A stretch of DNA of 64,000 nucleotides from Trichomonas vaginalis G3 (taxonomy: Eukaryota; Parabasalia; Trichomonadida; Trichomonadidae). The stretch lies in NCBI RefSeq assembly GCF_026262505.1, contig NC_067203.1, positions 18,953,411 through 19,017,410 of the forward strand, written 5' to 3'. Numbering within the stretch: position 1 is the first letter of the stretch; each line of letters begins with the position of its first letter. The position numbers and the translations under genes were made by a program. The notes beneath the pieces are model-generated. The model searched no databases. It was not told where the DNA came from and saw nothing but the letters and a program-made list of their open reading frames with translations. Below are positions 1 to 10,561 of this stretch, in pieces.

Positions 1-262
1 TTCTATGAATTCCTCATTTAAATTAAATCTTCCAATCTTCAAAACTTTAGGAAATGCATTTAATGCGTAATATCTCTGTTCTTCTGGTGGAATTGATGTT
101 ATATCATCCGTTATTCCTTTAATTTTTGAATTCATAAATAAAATTTCTTTTATATTTGATATCACTGCACCACCTTTGCAAACGAATTCGAAATGGTCAT
201 TTTTCAATACTATCTCCAAATCTCCATATTTCAACTTTGCGTTTGTTCTGCCGTCTTTGAAT
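1..262 (-). CDS. Maverick gene fragment, runs off left edge
   Basis: An open minus-strand frame enters from the left edge and covers about 87 codons with normal coding composition (motifs KDGRTNAKLKYGDLEIV and SIPPEEQRYYALNAFP). I do not recognise the family. It lies at the inner end of the visible Maverick genes and points the same way as most of them. It could be a late or structural gene. The true start is unclear because no good ATG opens the frame. Confidence 0.45.
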
Positions 263-288
263 TATATGCATATATGGCGTATGTAATG

Positions 289-314
289 GTCTGAAGGACT
301 GGGCGCTTTGCGCC
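289..314. repeat. GC-rich double hairpin, copy 1
   Basis: Two adjacent short hairpins stand out from the AT-rich background. The first is GTCT-GAA-GGAC and the second is GGCGC-TTT-GCGCC, with a 2-nt spacer. The layout resembles the in-frame double hairpins at 40343-40367 and 53631-53655 in the other Maverick, although the loop of one arm differs. Here it lies between genes. Confidence 0.5.
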
Positions 315-368
315 TTAAGTTGTTGTGGTTGCTTGTTTAATCATTTATTATGATTTAAAAATAAATAT

Positions 369-620
369 TTAATCCGTTATCTCATCAGCTATTTTCTCTA
401 TTTGAAATTGCCATAATATTTCATTCATAAATTCTAAATCACAATCAAATAGGTCAGTTATTCTAAATTTAATATTTGATAAATCTTTTGAATGAAGAAT
501 AAATGAATTCCCGGATAATTGAAACGGATATGATAAAGAAAATGTGTTTAAGTTGATGGATAAAATGTTTTGTATTGATGGGTAAGAGTTAGGGTCTAAT
601 GTTTGATGTGAAAATCTCAT
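369..620 (-). CDS. Small Maverick protein, unknown
   Basis: This is an 83-residue protein (start MRFSHQTLDPN) with no recognised domain. It follows the same strand as the neighbouring Maverick genes and begins with an ATG. It is rich in Ser, Asn and Leu and ends in an acidic tail. A small element-specific protein is the likeliest reading. Chance opening in AT-rich DNA cannot be excluded. Confidence 0.4.
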   Translation of the reverse strand: MRFSHQTLDPNSYPSIQNILSINLNTFSLSYPFQLSGNSFILHSKDLSNIKFRITDLFDCDLEFMNEILWQFQIEKIADEITD

Positions 621-705
621 TGGGGTATTAACTTATCACATTTGATTAAAATGAAATTGGAACCAGTGTCAGAATACAAAACATCCCCAACATCTTTTTC
701 AAAAT

Positions 706-1077
706 TTAATATCCCAACAATGAACGAAGATGAGGAGTACAAAATTTAATTTTCAGCGGAAATTTAATAAGGTTATTTATTTCATCAAGTTCAAAAAGTT
801 TATCAGGTTTTGATTTAAAATTTTCTTCATACCATACGATAAATGATTCATTTAAATAACTTAAAATCATGTTAATATCCCATTTCGCTATCACATTATT
901 TATATACATATCATACGTTTTTTCAAGGTCATCTTTAATAAATGATATATAATCTGAAGGGTCTAAAAGAATGGGATTAAATTTACCACTCACAGAAACG
1001 AGAGTAACATTATAAATTCCGCTAACTGTTAAATTTAATTCACAGTTATTATTCGAAATAATATTGATAATTGACAT
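706..1077 (-). CDS. Small Maverick protein, unknown
   Basis: A 123-residue protein (start MSIINIISNNNCELNL) lies divergent to the plus-strand gene remnant that begins at 1097, 19 bp away. No known domain is visible. The N-terminal half alternates hydrophobic residues in a beta-like pattern (TVSGIYNVTLVSVSGKF), and the middle looks helical. Divergent pairs with a short shared promoter recur in both Maverick families here. Function is unknown. Confidence 0.5.
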   Translation of the reverse strand: MSIINIISNNNCELNLTVSGIYNVTLVSVSGKFNPILLDPSDYISFIKDDLEKTYDMYINNVIAKWDINMILSYLNESFIVWYEENFKSKPDKLFELDEINNLIKFPLKIKFCTPHLRSLLGY

Positions 1078-1096
1078 TTTTATTACGATTAAAAAT

Positions 1097-1571
1097 ATGG
1101 TAAAGCGTTATTTTCCAGTGATAAATAAAACTAGAATAAGATTACCTCAAGAATTCATAAATTCAACGAATAAGAAATTCATTCATGTTATAAATTTTAG
1201 TGTTTTCAGAAATATGAGTCAGTGTCATATTCATCAACAGTTATATTTCACTTCATTCAAATTTAGTTCAATCAAACCCATATAATGACCATTTCATAAG
1301 ATTTTCAGATGGTATTAAAATGTAATTGATAGATTAAAATATGAACAGATTGACAATATCGAATTTTTGGAATTTTGGTTTAAATATCCGATGGAAAAAA
1401 GATTGAAGTTAAAGATAAAGCTGATACTATAACAAAAACAATTACATGACCGATCCGGATAGTGGGGAACAAAAAGAAATAAAACAAACGATAGAAACTG
1501 GTGAAAGGTCAATTATTATTGATTATGATTCAAAGGATTATTATTCGATAATGTTAATGCTTGAATATTAA
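1097..1571 (+). pseudogene. Broken Maverick structural-type gene
   Basis: A plus-strand gene starts at an ATG (MVKRYFPVINKTR) and remains recognisable as coding DNA to about 1571, with about three breaks. The coding character persists beyond each open stretch. No domain is certain. Its position between small late genes and its basic N-terminus suggest a structural or capsid-associated protein. It is a fossil. Confidence 0.5.
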
Positions 1572-2237
1572 ATAGCCTTAACAAAGAATTTTTCAAGTGA
1601 TATTTTATATTCATCAACTATTTTATTATAAATATCATTATATGTTAAATGAAGTTCAGTTGTTGTTCCGTTCTTTGATATCTTAATTGTGCTAATATCC
1701 TTTATAGGATTTATTTTTGCAACTGTTCCGCAGCATGAAACCTCATCATCTATGAAAAATTGAATCTTAACGTCTGAATCTTGAACATCACAAAGAATGG
1801 CGATAATGTGAATTAATGATTCATAAGGTAAAATAATTAAACCGGATTGGTCAATTAAATTTATTATTGAATCATAATTATTAATTATTATATCACGGTA
1901 AATTTTCATTAATTCAGAATTAATGTCTATTTTATATGGGTTCTCGATGTTTGATGAAAGAGGTGGGGGTATGTTGGATAAGTGGGAATTTCAACAGGTT
2001 CTTTACCGGGTTCAGATAAAATGATTGGGTCTCCATTCTCATGGTTTTCTTCATTCTCCTCATTCTTCGGTAAGTCACGAGTTAATAAATTTGGTTGAGT
2101 TGCTGACCTTGTTAATTCAGGGCTAATATAACTTTAACATTTTGAATAATTCGTGATTTATCATCATTTACGTTATAACCAACCGTAATCTCTGCTTTTG
2201 CGTTAGTGTTCTTTTGACTAGTGAAACGTCTTCTCAT
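1568..2237 (-). pseudogene. CCG-motif Maverick protein, broken
   Basis: This minus-strand gene begins near 2237 (MRRRFTSQKN) and ends at 1568, with about two breaks. The C-terminal part of about 113 residues is related to the protein at 50698-50973 in the other Maverick family. Both share an IIL...E-L block, an acidic stretch ending in CCG, a Lys-Ile-rich strand, a G-T-T turn and a terminal Y-K-hydrophobic helix. The family is therefore conserved between two Maverick lineages in this window. I know no function for it. Confidence 0.6.
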
Positions 2238-2275
2238 TTATAATCGAATAAAAAAATATATTTAAACTTTTATTT

Positions 2276-3168
2276 TGCTGGAAGTTTTGAATCTATTATT
2301 CCCTGTATTTGTTCTTGAAGTTGATTTTTAGCTGGTTCATTGTAATTAAAAGACCTAATATATTCATTAATTGCATTCTTATAATCATCTGATTTCTCAA
2401 ATTTTCTTTTATCTGATTCCTTAACTAAATCATAAGTTAAACCTCGTTGCTGATATAATGGTTTTTAATTAAATCTTTGAATGCTTGAGATAAAGCACCT
2501 GATGCAATTCTTGCTACTATAATTGGTTGGAATTGATGTTTAAGTTCATCTTTAACATTTGCGAAAACTGGATCGAATAAAGCAACTTTAAAGAATTTCT
2601 TAGCTGAAATTTCAGGTCTAATATTTGCATATTGACCATCAAACTGGTTAGAATATCGTGGTAATCCATCCGGTCCCTCTTCAATAGCATTTAATTCTTC
2701 ATTGAAATAAGAATATGGATTATAACGGTATGAATTAATTGGACCATTTTCACCTTCTCCAATGTATTGTTTAACAGCTTTTCCATTTTCATCAAATTGC
2801 ATAGGATAACGTTCATTATATGCTTTACGTTTAGGATAATCAGTTATAGTTAATTTATAAGCATTTATGACTTTAATATTACCTTGACCATCAGTAATGA
2901 AAACTTCATTTATACCATCAGGTTTTCCATTTGGACCTGTAATGTCTGCTTCGTGTGCTTCCCAATTTGGACCTTGACGTTTGGCATATGCTTGAGCTTC
3001 TGGTAATGTTAAAACGTTTCTCATTTGTTTAACATCTTTTTGAAGACCAGCAACAATATGAACTAATTCTTTCATTCCATCAGGAACTTTCATAGTTCTA
3101 TTATATGCACCCTTTTTGTTTGTTCCTTGTTTTAATGGCACTTGTAGAAGATTTGCTATTTCTGTCAT
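2276..3168 (-). pseudogene. Conserved Maverick protein, about one break
   Basis: The gene starts at 3168 ([15 protein letters not shown]) and its coding character runs to about 2276, close to 300 codons, with about one break. The protein is rich in Gly, Asn and Tyr in the middle ([17 protein letters not shown], then [16 protein letters not shown], then NPYSYF). That pattern resembles a structural protein of Polintons and virophage-like elements, but I cannot name it. It lies just downstream of the ATPase on the same strand, 40 bp from its start, so the two could be co-expressed. Confidence 0.6.
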
Positions 3169-3208
3169 GTTTAATTATAAATAAAAAATAAAAATTAATT
3201 ATAAAAAG

Positions 3209-4036
3209 TTAATCAAATTTAACACTTCCTTTATTTAAATCAACTATTATTTTTCCATGTTCACCTAATTGCTGATATTGTGTGTAAAGTTCATTAATGC
3301 TCATTGGTAAATTCACTTGATAAAGCATAACGTTCAACTGTTGACGACTAAACCCACTGAAAATGAAAAGTGTTGATAGATTTGATTTAATGTTTGTGCT
3401 TAATGCTTTGAAGTATTGAACAGCCATGAAGAATGAACACTGAATGTGTCGACATTGAGTTAATAACTGATTAAAATATGATTTCTCGTTTGTTATTAGT
3501 TTTGATTTCACCGCATCATCTAGAAAAATGAGTGAATGCAAAAATTCTCTATCAAAATTTGAAATAGAAAGTGTTTCAAATAATTCATCCCGTTGTTTAT
3601 CAATAATTTTATCCTCTAATCCTTGCTTCTTGATTGTATTATATAATTCTTTATACATTAAAAAGTTTTTTAAATAATCTTCTGCTTCTTCTTGTGATAA
3701 ATAAATAATTGGAATTTTGATTAAATGCTTTAAAGATTCAAATGTATCATCTGAAGGTGAACCTGAACGGTTGATATAAATTAACACATGTGAATAGGGG
3801 GAAGTGTTAGCAATAATGATAATTTGTTTTAATATCGTTAATGTTTTACCTTTATTTTGTTTACCAATTGCTGCAGTGATTGAATTTAAGTAACATTCAG
3901 AATATGGAATTTTCATTAATTTTTCCTTAGATAGAGTATTTCTATTATCACTCAATGCTTCATTAATCATATCATCTATGTATGTATTATATACTCCTGC
4001 TAATTCTTCATAAGGAGTGTATGAATTTAAATCCAT
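3209..4036 (-). CDS. Maverick genome-packaging ATPase
   Basis: A 275-residue FtsK/HerA-type packaging ATPase. Visible motifs are a Walker A-like GKQNKGKT near residue 58, a Walker B stretch LIFLDD near residue 170, and the family's C-terminal FSGFSRQQL block. It would pump element DNA into a preformed capsid. It starts at an ATG and lies between the major capsid remnant upstream and the conserved structural-type gene downstream, all on the minus strand. It is related to the ATPase at 51734-52621, which shares the G-F-S-R motif, but the two are distant. This gene looks whole. Confidence 0.85.
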   Translation of the reverse strand: MDLNSYTPYEELAGVYNTYIDDMINEALSDNRNTLSKEKLMKIPYSECYLNSITAAIGKQNKGKTLTILKQIIIIANTSPYSHVLIYINRSGSPSDDTFESLKHLIKIPIIYLSQEEAEDYLKNFLMYKELYNTIKKQGLEDKIIDKQRDELFETLSISNFDREFLHSLIFLDDAVKSKLITNEKSYFNQLLTQCRHIQCSFFMAVQYFKALSTNIKSNLSTLFIFSGFSRQQLNVMLYQVNLPMSINELYTQYQQLGEHGKIIVDLNKGSVKFD

Positions 4037-4089
4037 TTAATCAAAAATAAATTTATAATTTTAAACATTTCTATTCATTCAATATTTCA

Positions 4090-5701
4090 TCATATGAACT
4101 TCTATACTGTGGTGGTGTACCTGTTGGATGATATTTCAAACCTTCATCCGGTGTCCATGTCCAATATGTGTCCTAGTAAACCAAACCTGAGGAGGATTTG
4201 TCACCTTGAACAGTAAGTGTCATTTTCACCCTGAATGATTGGATAAGCTTTCACTTGTACTGTAACTTGTGAGTTGAAAGTTTTAATCCATCAAAGAATA
4301 TACCCGCTCCATCACGTTGAACTGGAATAGTGCATAAGAATGAAGTTTGGTCTTTCCATGTTCTAGCTAATGGCGTGCCATCATCTGCATTCAGTGGTCT
4401 AGTTAATGAGTCCTCGTATTCTTCTGTGCATTCATTCACTCCATCTAAATCAGAAGCTTGAAGCATACGTGTAAAGAATATGTCGCCCACTGTGGTCATC
4501 GCTTGATCGGGGAAGTTTCTGGAATCTATAGTGACCTGAAGACCTCGAAGCATTGGATTTTCTAAAACTGTTCTTTGCATTGCATTCTTCGGAAATGTTA
4601 ACACAACATCTGTAACATTATGAAGAGCGTATGAGAAATCTGAGCTAATACCTTCAGGAGTGATGCAACCTCCATTTAGTGAACGAACGTCAATATGTTG
4701 AGCTGGAATCATGAATGGATCTTCCTTACTGAATAAACGTGGTATTGCTTTAACTGATTCTTCAATTAAACCGTATCCTGGTGTAATGCATTTATCCTCT
4801 AAAACTTCCATCTTTTGTGCATGAAATAATAACGTCATCAACTGTTGCGTCAGCAGATGTAGCGGCTAAGCTTGTAATTAATTTGGCAGGAAGTCCGATT
4901 TGTTGGAATTTGCGATCATATTTATAAACATGATTCATAATCTTTTCATAATTTTCATCAGTTATCTTTTCATAAACGTAATTTTGTAAATCAGCAACTC
5001 TTAACGGGTCAACCTGACAAAATACTAAAGTATCCCTGAAAACATAATATTTAAGAATGATTTCACCAAATGATTTAGGATAATCATCGAACGCCTGAAA
5101 TGCTAACAAATCATTTACCGGAATAATCATATCAAAAGTGACATCAACTTCTTCATTTGCTTTCTTGAAAACTTCTGAAGGGTCAATATATTTACCACAT
5201 ACTGAGTTATCATATTTTTTGAACATTATTATATAACGAATGAACAAACTTTTTAACTTTCCTTTCTGATTTTGGTTTATATGTTGCAAATGCGAAAGAT
5301 TCACGGGCGCAATCCATCTGAAGATAACCAGCATCACCTCTTTCGGTTTCTACTTCTAATTGTTTAAAGCTTTGATTTGATGATTTGTAACCAACGAATA
5401 AACGCATGCATTTAAAAGCGGCATCACATGTGAAAGCTTTATTTGAAACTAGAGTTGCTTTAACTTTGCGTTTAATATATGTGTCACCTAATTGGTTCAC
5501 ATCATGAGCTGGATTTGTAATTCTTAAATGAGTTTGTTTATCATCAAAATATGGAGCATCAGAGTCATAGCATGAACTTTCAAGTTCTCTATAATATCTT
5601 CTACCATCATTCTTTGCGAATATTTCATTTATCTTTTCGAATGAATGAAACACATTTCCATTAATCGGTTTAGTGTTTGGCACTAAATAGTTAGTCGTCA
5701 T
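4090..5701 (-). pseudogene. Major capsid protein remnant (double jelly roll)
   Basis: About 1.6 kb of minus-strand coding DNA begins at the ATG at 5701 (MTTNYLVPNTKPING). It carries features of the Polinton major capsid protein: the IPVNDLLAFQAFDDYP segment, where the family has the hinge before the first jelly roll ends, and a late DGAGIFFDGLKLS segment. It has about three breaks, so it is a fossil. Length and position beside the ATPase match the capsid-ATPase pair typical of Polintons. Confidence 0.7.
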
Positions 5702-5770
5702 TTATTAATAAATAAAAAATCAAAATTAAAAGATGAAAATGAATTTTTAATTTTAATGAAATAATCAACT

Positions 5771-5986
5771 ATGGCTGCAGGTATATTTAAGAAACTGTGG
5801 GATAAAGTAAAAAGAGGAGCGAGTAAAGTTTGGGAAACAATGAAGAAGGGGGCAAATTGGATATTTAAGAATAAAGAAGCAATTAGTGACGTTGCTGAAT
5901 CAATAACACCAAAAGCTGCCCCAATAAGAGAAGTTTTAAATAAAGGAGAAAAAGTTTATCAAAGACTACAACCGATACTAAGATAA
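5771..5986 (+). CDS. Small amphipathic MAAG protein A
   Basis: A 71-residue basic protein (MAAGIFKKLWDKVKRGASK) with an amphipathic Lys/Trp-rich N-terminus, divergent from the capsid gene. Its first 20 residues closely resemble those of the convergent neighbour at 6011-6247. Size, charge and amphipathicity recall the membrane-active or core peptides of adenoviruses (protein VI or mu), a role proposed for small Polinton proteins. That function is inference only. It looks whole. Confidence 0.65.
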   Translation: MAAGIFKKLWDKVKRGASKVWETMKKGANWIFKNKEAISDVAESITPKAAPIREVLNKGEKVYQRLQPILR

Positions 5987-6010
5987 AAATAATATTTATT
6001 TATTTTTCCA

Positions 6011-6247
6011 CTATCTACCTCCTATTTTATTAAGTATTCCTTCAGCCATTCTACCAATTGCGTTACCTGCTTGTGCTCCCATCGCCGGATTACCTGCTTT
6101 AGTACCTAATACTCCACCTATGATAGTTCCTGCCGTTTTCGCTACTGGTGCCAAAAAGTTTGCAATGGGTTTAATAATCTTTTTATGAACCCAACCCGCA
6201 GCTTTCTTAATTCCATCCCATAATTTTTTAAAGAATCCTGCCGCCAT
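6011..6247 (-). CDS. Small amphipathic MAAG protein B
   Basis: A 78-residue protein (MAAGFFKKLWDGIKKAAGW) that shares the MAAGxFKKLWDxxK start with the gene at 5771-5986, on the opposite strand. After an amphipathic basic helix comes a Gly/Ala-rich stretch (GTIIGGVLGTKAGNPAMG). That looks like a membrane-inserting or membrane-lytic segment. The pair likely arose by duplication and inversion. A minor virion protein is possible but unproven. Confidence 0.65.
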   Translation of the reverse strand: MAAGFFKKLWDGIKKAAGWVHKKIIKPIANFLAPVAKTAGTIIGGVLGTKAGNPAMGAQAGNAIGRMAEGILNKIGGR

Positions 6248-6313
6248 TTCTGATTTAATATTAATTAAAAAATATATTTCATCACTTATATTCTAATTTT
6301 TATTTAATGATAA

Positions 6314-6682
6314 ATGAAACCAATTTTGAAAATAAATGAAACAGAGGAGGAAGAAATAAATGAAAGTAAAGATGTTCAACAAAAAATAAACGTTGTTAAA
6401 CCAATTACTGAAATAAAAATTTTTTCATCTGTTGAAGAATTTAATGACTATTATGCCAATAATAAAAAATTATTTGAAGAATTGACAACGTGTAAATTGA
6501 ATAAAATGTTTAAAGTTGATGGATTCAAAATTTCAAAAATAAAAGGAGTGGTTAGTTTGAAATCTATTCCTCAATCAAGAATCACCTCATTAATGAAAAT
6601 AGATGATTTAACAAAAAGAATAGAAGAGATTGAAGAAAGAATGAATCAAATAATTGATTTCATAAATTCAAATAATCATTAG
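6314..6682 (+). CDS. Maverick protein with C-terminal coiled coil
   Basis: A 122-residue protein (MKPILKINETEEEEINE). It has an acidic N-terminus, a central block (SSVEEFNDYYANNKKLFEE) and a C-terminal heptad-like helix (LTKRIEEIEERMNQI). No family is recognised. It starts 66 bp from the divergent MAAG gene B and ends five bases before the convergent reading frame below. Probably a real element-specific gene. Confidence 0.55.
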   Translation: MKPILKINETEEEEINESKDVQQKINVVKPITEIKIFSSVEEFNDYYANNKKLFEELTTCKLNKMFKVDGFKISKIKGVVSLKSIPQSRITSLMKIDDLTKRIEEIEERMNQIIDFINSNNH

Positions 6683-6686
6683 TTTC

Positions 6687-6869
6687 TTAAAGTTCTATGT
6701 TGAACTCATCAAATTCTTCTTCATCATTACCATTACCTTTAGCGAGTTTATTTACTCTTTCAACTTTATCTTTTGATAGTCTTTCGTTTAATTTTTTCTG
6801 AAGTTTTTCGTTACCAAGTTCTAAAATTTTACATGGATGATATTTAAACCCTTTAAATTCTTCAAAAAT
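6687..6869 (-). CDS. TIR-adjacent small acidic ORF, no clear start
   Basis: About 60 codons of open minus-strand frame end in an acidic tail (NGNDEEEFDEFNIEL). The stretch abuts the TIR, and the TIR itself carries the start codon region used by the polymerase gene of the related element at 63085. No own start codon is evident. It may be the 3' part of a gene fossil. Confidence 0.35.
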   Translation of the reverse strand: MFEEFKGFKYHPCKILELGNEKLQKKLNERLSKDKVERVNKLAKGNGNDEEEFDEFNIEL

Positions 6870-6871
6870 AA

Positions 6872-7053
6872 TTAATTAATCGCGGAATATCTGACATCAT
6901 CTATATATAGCTTCTTTTATAAAAGATAAAAAAATAAATTATTTTAAAATTAACTTTAATTTTTTTAATGATTTATAAATAAATATATTTTAATGCATCG
7001 TCTATATATAGATGTAACAAAAAAAGTCACAAAACCCGTCATATCCTACTACT
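6872..7053. repeat. Terminal inverted repeat of left Maverick
   Basis: About 182 bp are repeated in inverted orientation at 62933-63113 with few differences. The end reads AGTAGTAGGATATGA going inward, starting AGT as Polinton termini usually start with AG. Because the two TIRs belong to elements whose bodies lie outside the host segment, they face each other across 56 kb. Confidence 0.85.
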
Positions 7054-7744
7054 GAAATTATGAGAAACAAACAAAAATGAAAAAGATAGGAATAGCAATG
7101 AATAGTGATGTGGGTATAGAAAATGTAAGAGATATGAATGCAAAGCAATCAGTATTTAGGATATTGACCATAGATTTCGAAAAAAAAATGCTGCATATTG
7201 AGCGAAAACTATGATTATATTATAAGGCTGTCATTTAAAGCATAATGAAACTATTCCCTTTTCATTTTAATCGAATAAGATAGTAAAGATTTTTGAATTA
7301 GCTAGAAACTGATGAGATGTTTTCACAAATCAGATTTTTAATCTCTATAATGCATAATTCACTCAATATCTCAATTTTGATATTGCGAGATATTTTTGCT
7401 ATCGGTTTCGCAATTTTGACACAATAGCAAGAGGGTTCTATAAGCATTATTATCAACGTAGAATCTGAATATCATATCAGAAAATGTCGCAAATCTGACA
7501 TTTACCCGACCAAATAGCAAAAATAATTGAATACTTTTCGCAAAAACTTTAAAAATCGATAAAAATATGAAATATAGATATTAAAGAGACTTTTTATATA
7601 ATATTCATAAAGATTTTCCAAAAATATGATACCGCAAAATTAAAAAAGTGACGTCTTGAGTGGAGTCAAAGGTCGAAATTGCTAGCTAAATGTTTTTTAG
7701 CGAAATTGCGTATTGTACGTTTTTTTCGCAAAACGAAACCCTTA
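7054..7744 (-). mobile_element. TIR transposon copy, interrupted by the left Maverick
   Basis: About 691 bp match 18374-19064 in inverted orientation, ending at 7744 with the same terminus CGAAACCCTTA. The match stops exactly where the Maverick TIR begins, so the Maverick landed inside this copy and the rest lies beyond it, outside the window. A 45-codon reading frame (MKKIGIAMNSDVG) at 7077-7214 is kept in both copies. No transposase is seen, so this is a non-autonomous type. Confidence 0.8.
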
Positions 7745-8133
7745 TTTTATTTCATTTATTTCATGAGTAGTTCGTATATACATTAGAGGCTGAGATAATG
7801 CGAATTTTGATTAAATAACTTGAATACGCAATGAATTATTATTGAAATTCATTAGCAATAGCTATTTCATATTTACAAGTTATAACATAAGCATATTTAA
7901 AATTATTATGATGTTTCAACAGTTTTTAAAAAAGAATATCAAACATATTTTTTTTAAATTGCTTGAGATGAAGCAATAACAGCATTGAAATATTCTTTTC
8001 CATATGAATTCAAATATGTGCTAACCACATAAAGTTAAAAATTAATGTCTGTTTACTCAGATCAGTCTCAATGCATTTTTAGGAGCATTGATGTTAAAAA
8101 AATTAATCAAGAATATATATCTCATGAATTATC
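7745..8133. other. Intergenic, nothing recognised
   Basis: About 390 bp of AT-rich sequence lie between the transposon copy and the 3' end of the ankyrin gene. I see no gene, RNA or repeat here. Confidence 0.5.
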
Positions 8134-10549
8134 CTATGTGTTGATATCTGCAGCATGTGAGGTTAGAACCTCTATCATTCTTTTGTTATTTTTTTCTTCT
8201 GCAATATTTAGAACTGTTTTTCCTTGATTGTCTTTTGCATTGACATCTGCGCCATGTTCAATAAGAATTTTTGCTGTTTCATCACTGTTGAATCTAGCAC
8301 AAGTATGAAGTGGTGTTTCTCCTTCATCATCCTTTTCGTTGACATTAGCACCAAGTGAAATACAATGTTCGGCGATTTCGCCCGCATCACTAATTGCTGT
8401 ATAATGAAGAATGGTCTTTTCATGATCATCTTTCATAGAAACATCAGCTCCATTTGAAATTAGAATTTCTGCGATTTCTTTCAGATTAATTCTTGCTGCA
8501 TAATTTAAGGGTGTTCTTTGGAAATTATCTTTTGCATTGACATCTGCACCATTTGAAATAAGAAATTCTGCAATTGCCTTTGCATCTTCTTTTTCAGGAC
8601 TTTTCATTCTTGGGTTGCTCATAGCTGCCAATTTGCAATCGGCGATTTTATGAAGTGCAGTCATTCCGGTATCGCATTTTGAGTTAACATCGGCACCATG
8701 TGAAGCAAGGAATATTACTAAATCCTTGTTAATTTCTTCTGTTGCAATATGCAATGGAGTCTTTTCTTTTTTATCCTTTAAATTTGGATCTGCGCCAAGT
8801 AAAATAAGCGATTTTGCTGATTCTGTAGAATTATGCAACGCTGCAATATGTAGGGCAGATTGCTCATCATTATCTTTTGCATTGATTTCGGCACCATTTG
8901 AAACAAGAAATTCTATTGTTTCTTTAGATTGAAAAACTGCAGATTCATGAAGTGGTGTTTTTCCTTCTTTATCTTTTGAATTGATATTAACACCACGTGA
9001 GATAAGAATTTCTGCAACTTCTTTGCTATTTTTAAGTGCTGAATAATGAAGAACTGTTTTTTCCTCGTTATCCTTTGCATTGATATCAGCACCATGAGCA
9101 ATTAGAAGTGTTGCTGTATCTTTATTTTTATTTTCTGCAGCATAGTGCAATGGAGTTATTCCCTTGTTAGTTTTTTGATTTGCATTTGCACCAAGTGAAA
9201 TCAGACGTTCTGCTATTTCTGTATTATTGTTACGAGATGCATATTGTAGAGCAGTTAATCCGTCATTATCTGTAATGTTGATTTTTGCACCATGTGAAAT
9301 TAAAATTTCAAATGTTTCTTTGCTGTTTTTTTTCTGCTGCAAGGTGAAGTGCATTGCATTTAGATCTCGTTTTTGCAGAAATAAGTGCGCCATGGGAAAT
9401 AAGTAATTCTACCATCTCTTTGTTATTGCGTTCAGCTGCATAAAGGAGAGCTGTTATTTCGGTACCATTAACATTTGCTCCGTGTGAAATAAGGAATTCT
9501 GCGATTTCGCAGTTATTATACATAGCGGAATAATGACGAGCTGAGCATAAATCATCAGGTGATAATTGTGAAAAGTATTCTTCGTCATTCTTGAGAATAT
9601 CAATTGTCTGTGGAAAGACTCCAAACCATGGAATGATTGAAGATTTATCTTTCTCAAACATCATAAATACGGCCTTCAAGTTTTGTGAACCAATAATAGC
9701 CTCTTTACTGATGTTTTTCGGCTGAAAATCTGCATTTTCGAAAACATAATCAAGAATTTCATCATTATGACTTGAAACAATGCAATCCATTGTATAATTG
9801 TCGATTTTATTTGATTTCATGCATTCTTTAATAATGTCAGCATTGCCACCAACAATGGAGCATTGAAGACATCTTTTATCAATTTCAACTTGTAAATTTG
9901 AAGTAAGGAAATTGAATATGTTTGTGGATCCGAAATAGCAGCATGCTGCAAGCGGTGAAAGCTTTGCAAAACTTGGAAATCCACAAAATCCATGTGCTTT
10001 GAAAGGTGAAATATCTGGAATTGATATCGAAATGCTTTCAATTGAGTTTTGATTGATATATTCCTTGAATTTATCGAGTTGGTCGTGCATTATGAAATAA
10101 AAAACTTCGTTGTCCTTTGGACATGAATCATGATCAAGTTTGAATTCGAAGTTCGCATTAGGGATATTTTTCGGATCTATTAAATTCAATTCACTAGCAG
10201 CTTGTTGCAATTTCGGATCTGATAATAAGTTCTTATGGTTCACTGAATATTTGGATATGAGTTGGTTAAGAATCTTAATATATAAATCAATAAAACGATA
10301 ATTAAACTGAATTGCATTGAGGATGCTTCCAAATAGTGCATGGAATGAGATCTTGTACTTGGTTACTAGAACTGATGTGATCAGATTAAATATCTCTTCA
10401 TATGATTCGTTTGATTTAATGTGATAGAGTTTCTGATACGTTGCTATAAAATCATCATATTTCTTGAATAGTTCTGCAATATCTATGCCTTTGGACTCTT
10501 CACAAGTGCCTTTTTCGGAATTAGACGTTTGGGATTGATTTTCGTCCAT
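8134..10549 (-). CDS. Long ankyrin-repeat protein, one frameshift
   Basis: A host gene of about 805 codons. The N-terminal half (MDENQSQTSNSEKG) is the trichomonad domain that precedes ankyrin repeats (DUF3447-like), with a PLAACCYFG block. From about residue 330 on come roughly 15 ankyrin repeats with the consensus G-T-ALH-AA-NN-EIAE-LISHGA-VN-KD. The frame shifts once, close to a run of eight T at 9326-9333. Upstream it reads to ALHLAAEKK, and downstream the repeats resume at once in the next frame. The shift could be a real mutation or a homopolymer sequencing error. The protein probably acts as an intracellular binding scaffold. An initiator-like TCATA lies just before the ATG. Confidence 0.88.
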
Positions 10550-10556
10550 AAAAAAA

Positions 10557-10561
10557 TATGA
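10557..10561 (-). promoter_or_regulatory. Trichomonad initiator (TCAYW) before ankyrin gene
   Basis: TCATA on the minus strand lies 7 bp upstream of the ATG at 10549. It fits the trichomonad initiator TCA(+1)YW that sits close to start codons. Confidence 0.5.

Larger units (their letters stand above)
1..7053. mobile_element. Left Maverick/Polinton, partial, old
   Basis: This is the terminal 7 kb of a Maverick (Polinton) that continues beyond the left edge. The outer end at 7053 reads inward as AGTAGTAGGATATGA, and the same TIR opens the element at 62933. Its genes include a packaging ATPase, a major capsid remnant, a conserved 240-300 aa structural-type protein and a set of very small proteins. 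Several genes are broken, about six to eight breaks in the visible part, so it is an old copy. It sits inside a copy of the TIR transposon that is intact at 18374-19433. Family assignment rests on the ATPase and capsid and on the TIR shared with the polymerase-bearing element on the right. Confidence 0.9.
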
